From assembly GCF_011742145.1 (NCBI RefSeq), contig NZ_JAAQQU010000105.1:335542-399541 (forward strand): a stretch of 64,000 nt of DNA, written 5' to 3'. Shown here piece by piece: positions 62,826 through 64,000 of this stretch. The notes beneath the pieces are model-generated. The model was not told where the DNA came from. It was given only the letters and a program-made list of their open reading frames with translations, and did no database searches. How positions within the stretch are numbered: position 1 is the first letter of the stretch; each line of letters begins with the position of its first letter. The position numbers and the translations under genes were made by a program. This stretch comes from Flavobacterium sp. J49 (GTDB lineage: Bacteria > Bacteroidota > Bacteroidia > Flavobacteriales > Flavobacteriaceae).

Positions 62826-63473
62826 CTAAAATCTGTATCCAATCGTGGCTTGGTACCACATATTTTTATATCGCGGTGTATCCGAAGTTCCGTCACCGTT
62901 ATTGTTCTTTACATCCCAACCGGCTCTCAAACCAATAACCATTCGATCAACATTAAAATCTACGCCACCGGTTAAACCAAAAGTGTTTTTGCGAAGATTG
63001 GCATTGCTGAATTCTTCTTCCTGCGTAGCCGAAATAGTACCGCCTTCAAAGTCATCTTTTTGCTTGGTTAAATAAGAAAACTGAGGTCCGAATAAAATAG
63101 AAACACTCTCAACCGGTCTAAATGAAACCAAAAGTGGTACATCTATATAGTTAGACGTTCTGGTCATTTCGTAAGTACTTCCTAAAAATGTTCCTGAAGA
63201 CTTGAAACCCTTTTGAGAAAATAAAACCTCAGGTTGAAGCCCAAAATACCGTCCCAAAGGAATTGAAACAAAACCTCCAAGTACAAAACCCACTTTAGAA
63301 TCTGCTACAAAATCATCCCCTTCAGAGTCATATACATTCGATAAGTTGACACCTCCTTTTATCCCTACAGATATTTCAGAACGGTTATCAGTTCCTGTCT
63401 TCTCGTCTGTTTGTGCCAAAGCACCCGTTGTTGATAGCGTAATCATTGCGATTACCATAATTACTCTTTTCAT
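62826..63473 (-). CDS. Outer-membrane beta-barrel protein (porin family, PorT-like)
   Basis: 215 residues with a signal peptide ending TGALAQ. The outer-membrane barrel pattern is clear: VGIKGGVNLSNVY, VGFVLGGFVSIPLGRYFGLQPEVLFSQKGFK, YIDVPLLVSFRP, FGLTGGVDFNVDRMVIGLRAGWDVKN, and a terminal MWYQATIGYRF. It fits the eight-stranded family of Bacteroidota outer-membrane proteins. Substrate is unknown. It is convergent with purL. Confidence 0.9.
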   Translation of the reverse strand: MKRVIMVIAMITLSTTGALAQTDEKTGTDNRSEISVGIKGGVNLSNVYDSEGDDFVADSKVGFVLGGFVSIPLGRYFGLQPEVLFSQKGFKSSGTFLGSTYEMTRTSNYIDVPLLVSFRPVESVSILFGPQFSYLTKQKDDFEGGTISATQEEEFSNANLRKNTFGLTGGVDFNVDRMVIGLRAGWDVKNNNGDGTSDTPRYKNMWYQATIGYRF

Positions 63474-63609
63474 AGTTCTAATAATTTAAATTTATAAGTA
63501 AAATTTACTTCCATTAATTTTCTGTTTAAAAGAATAACAATACGGTAAATTTCGCCATTACCCTTTGAATACTCCTTACAGAACTATGCTAATGATTTAC
63601 ATAATTATG

Positions 63610-63745
63610 GCGTGCCCCTTGCCCAGCCTAGAGCCTATGAAATGGGGCCGGGCTATCCGCTATATCTTTTGATGGTTAAGAGCATTATCCTAAAAAGAAA
63701 CACATCGACAAACCATCAAAAGGATGCCGCTCCTATCCCTCACGC
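63610..63745. repeat. Nested stem-loop repeat element
   Basis: GCGTG (63610-63614) pairs with CACGC (63741-63745). Inside, CTTTTGATGGTT (63666-63677) pairs exactly with AACCATCAAAAG (63711-63722). The left part has GCCCC...GGGGC. The GC content is higher than its surroundings. The sequence ATGCCGCTCCTATCCCTCACGC is, from memory, a recurrent intergenic repeat in Flavobacterium. The frame 63612-63842 through it is not a gene. Confidence 0.65.
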
Positions 63746-63858
63746 AAGGAACTACAAAAAGAAAACTCTCTTCAACATTCCGATAACGGGTACAAAAAAA
63801 TGCCTTACTGCAATCAGAAAACTTACTCCTTCAAGCAAATAACAATCTAGTTGCACAA

Positions 63859-63882
63859 TGTCACCCTGAGCTTATCGAAGAG
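63859..63882 (+). repeat. Short interspersed repeat fragment
   Basis: TGTCACCCTGAGCTTATCGAAG resembles an interspersed repeat (TGTCACCCTGAGCG...GTCGAAG) that I remember from many Bacteroidota genomes. Only one copy is in this window. Confidence 0.45.
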
Positions 63883-63892
63883 CATTTAAAAC

Positions 63893-63926
63893 AAAAAACC
63901 CTGTCCAAATAAATGAACAGGGTTTC
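63893..63926 (-). terminator. Terminator of a minus-strand transcript entering from the right
   Basis: AAACCCTGT (63896-63904) pairs with ACAGGGTTT (63917-63925). On the minus strand it continues into TTTTTG. No gene in this window uses it, so it probably belongs to an RNA or gene to the right. A GC-rich patch (63935-63970) lies just upstream of it on that strand. Confidence 0.55.
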
Positions 63927-64000
63927 AAAAAAAAGGCGGCGACACGAGCCTGCGACTGCGCCGCACCGCTTAAAAACAAGAAAGCCTGTCTAAAAGACAG

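Noticed and set aside
63612..63842. 76-aa frame on plus
   Set aside because: It runs through the stem-loop repeat. No start signal or family.

Overview
The window looks like a piece of a Flavobacterium-type chromosome (Bacteroidota, Flavobacteriaceae). The DNA is AT-rich. Many start regions carry the TAnnTTTG -7 box of this group. Four genes encode secreted proteins with type IX secretion (T9SS) C-terminal sorting domains. There are also many small SPII lipoproteins, DUF4252 and DUF4476 proteins, a bacillithiol gene and a crtI-crtB-crtZ carotenoid cluster. No phage, insertion sequence or CRISPR array was recognised.

Layout. 0-4.7 kb: end of a secreted protein, a small hydrophilic protein, a single-domain response regulator, a two-subunit transketolase, an FKBP-like lipoprotein and an S4-domain RNA-binding protein. 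4.8-25.7 kb: three giant T9SS-exported surface proteins (2854, 1803 and 1956 aa) in line on the minus strand; the second and third share a homologous C-terminal third. The 790-bp spacer between them is rich in dyads and tandem repeats. 26-27.7 kb: a PyrR-like phosphoribosyltransferase, aroK, two identical tRNA-Lys and a tRNA-Leu followed by a duplicated 3' end and a very long palindrome. 27.7-31.4 kb: a MerR/CarH-like regulator, then crtI, crtB and crtZ. 31.5-33.5 kb: ECF sigma factor, membrane-anchored putative anti-sigma factor and two DUF4252 proteins. 33.6-35.3 kb: an S41 protease lipoprotein and a 51-aa lipoprotein. 35.4-40.9 kb: vitamin B12 uptake, with a cobalamin riboswitch, a TonB-dependent receptor and divergent ABC importer genes. 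40.9-45 kb: trmL, an rluE-like gene, DUF4476, rmuC and a thioesterase. 45-50.7 kb: haem-binding and envelope genes (a diheme lipoprotein, a T9SS FG-GAP/UnbV protein, DUF5777, an OB-fold protein, a monohaem lipoprotein and YceI). 50.7-57.3 kb: Kir channel, GNAT, DUF1801, DUF3667, M28 peptidase, tRNA-His, bshB1, an isochorismate synthase and a hotdog thioesterase. 57.5-63.5 kb: a beta-helix lipoprotein, purL and an outer-membrane barrel. The right edge holds a folded repeat element and a terminator pointing in from beyond the window.

The most coherent story is light and B12. The MerR protein keeps the W-x9-EH motif of adenosylcobalamin photoreceptors of the CarH family and sits next to carotenoid genes. 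The same TTGTTTAAC half-site overlaps the -7 box of both its own promoter and the crtI promoter. A riboswitch-controlled B12 import locus lies 4 kb further on. Other points for a second look are tandem 39-bp dyad repeats between two giant adhesin genes, a tRNA-Leu 3'-end duplication, tandem U-U mismatches in the tRNA-His acceptor stem, and a 136-nt nested stem-loop repeat near the right edge.
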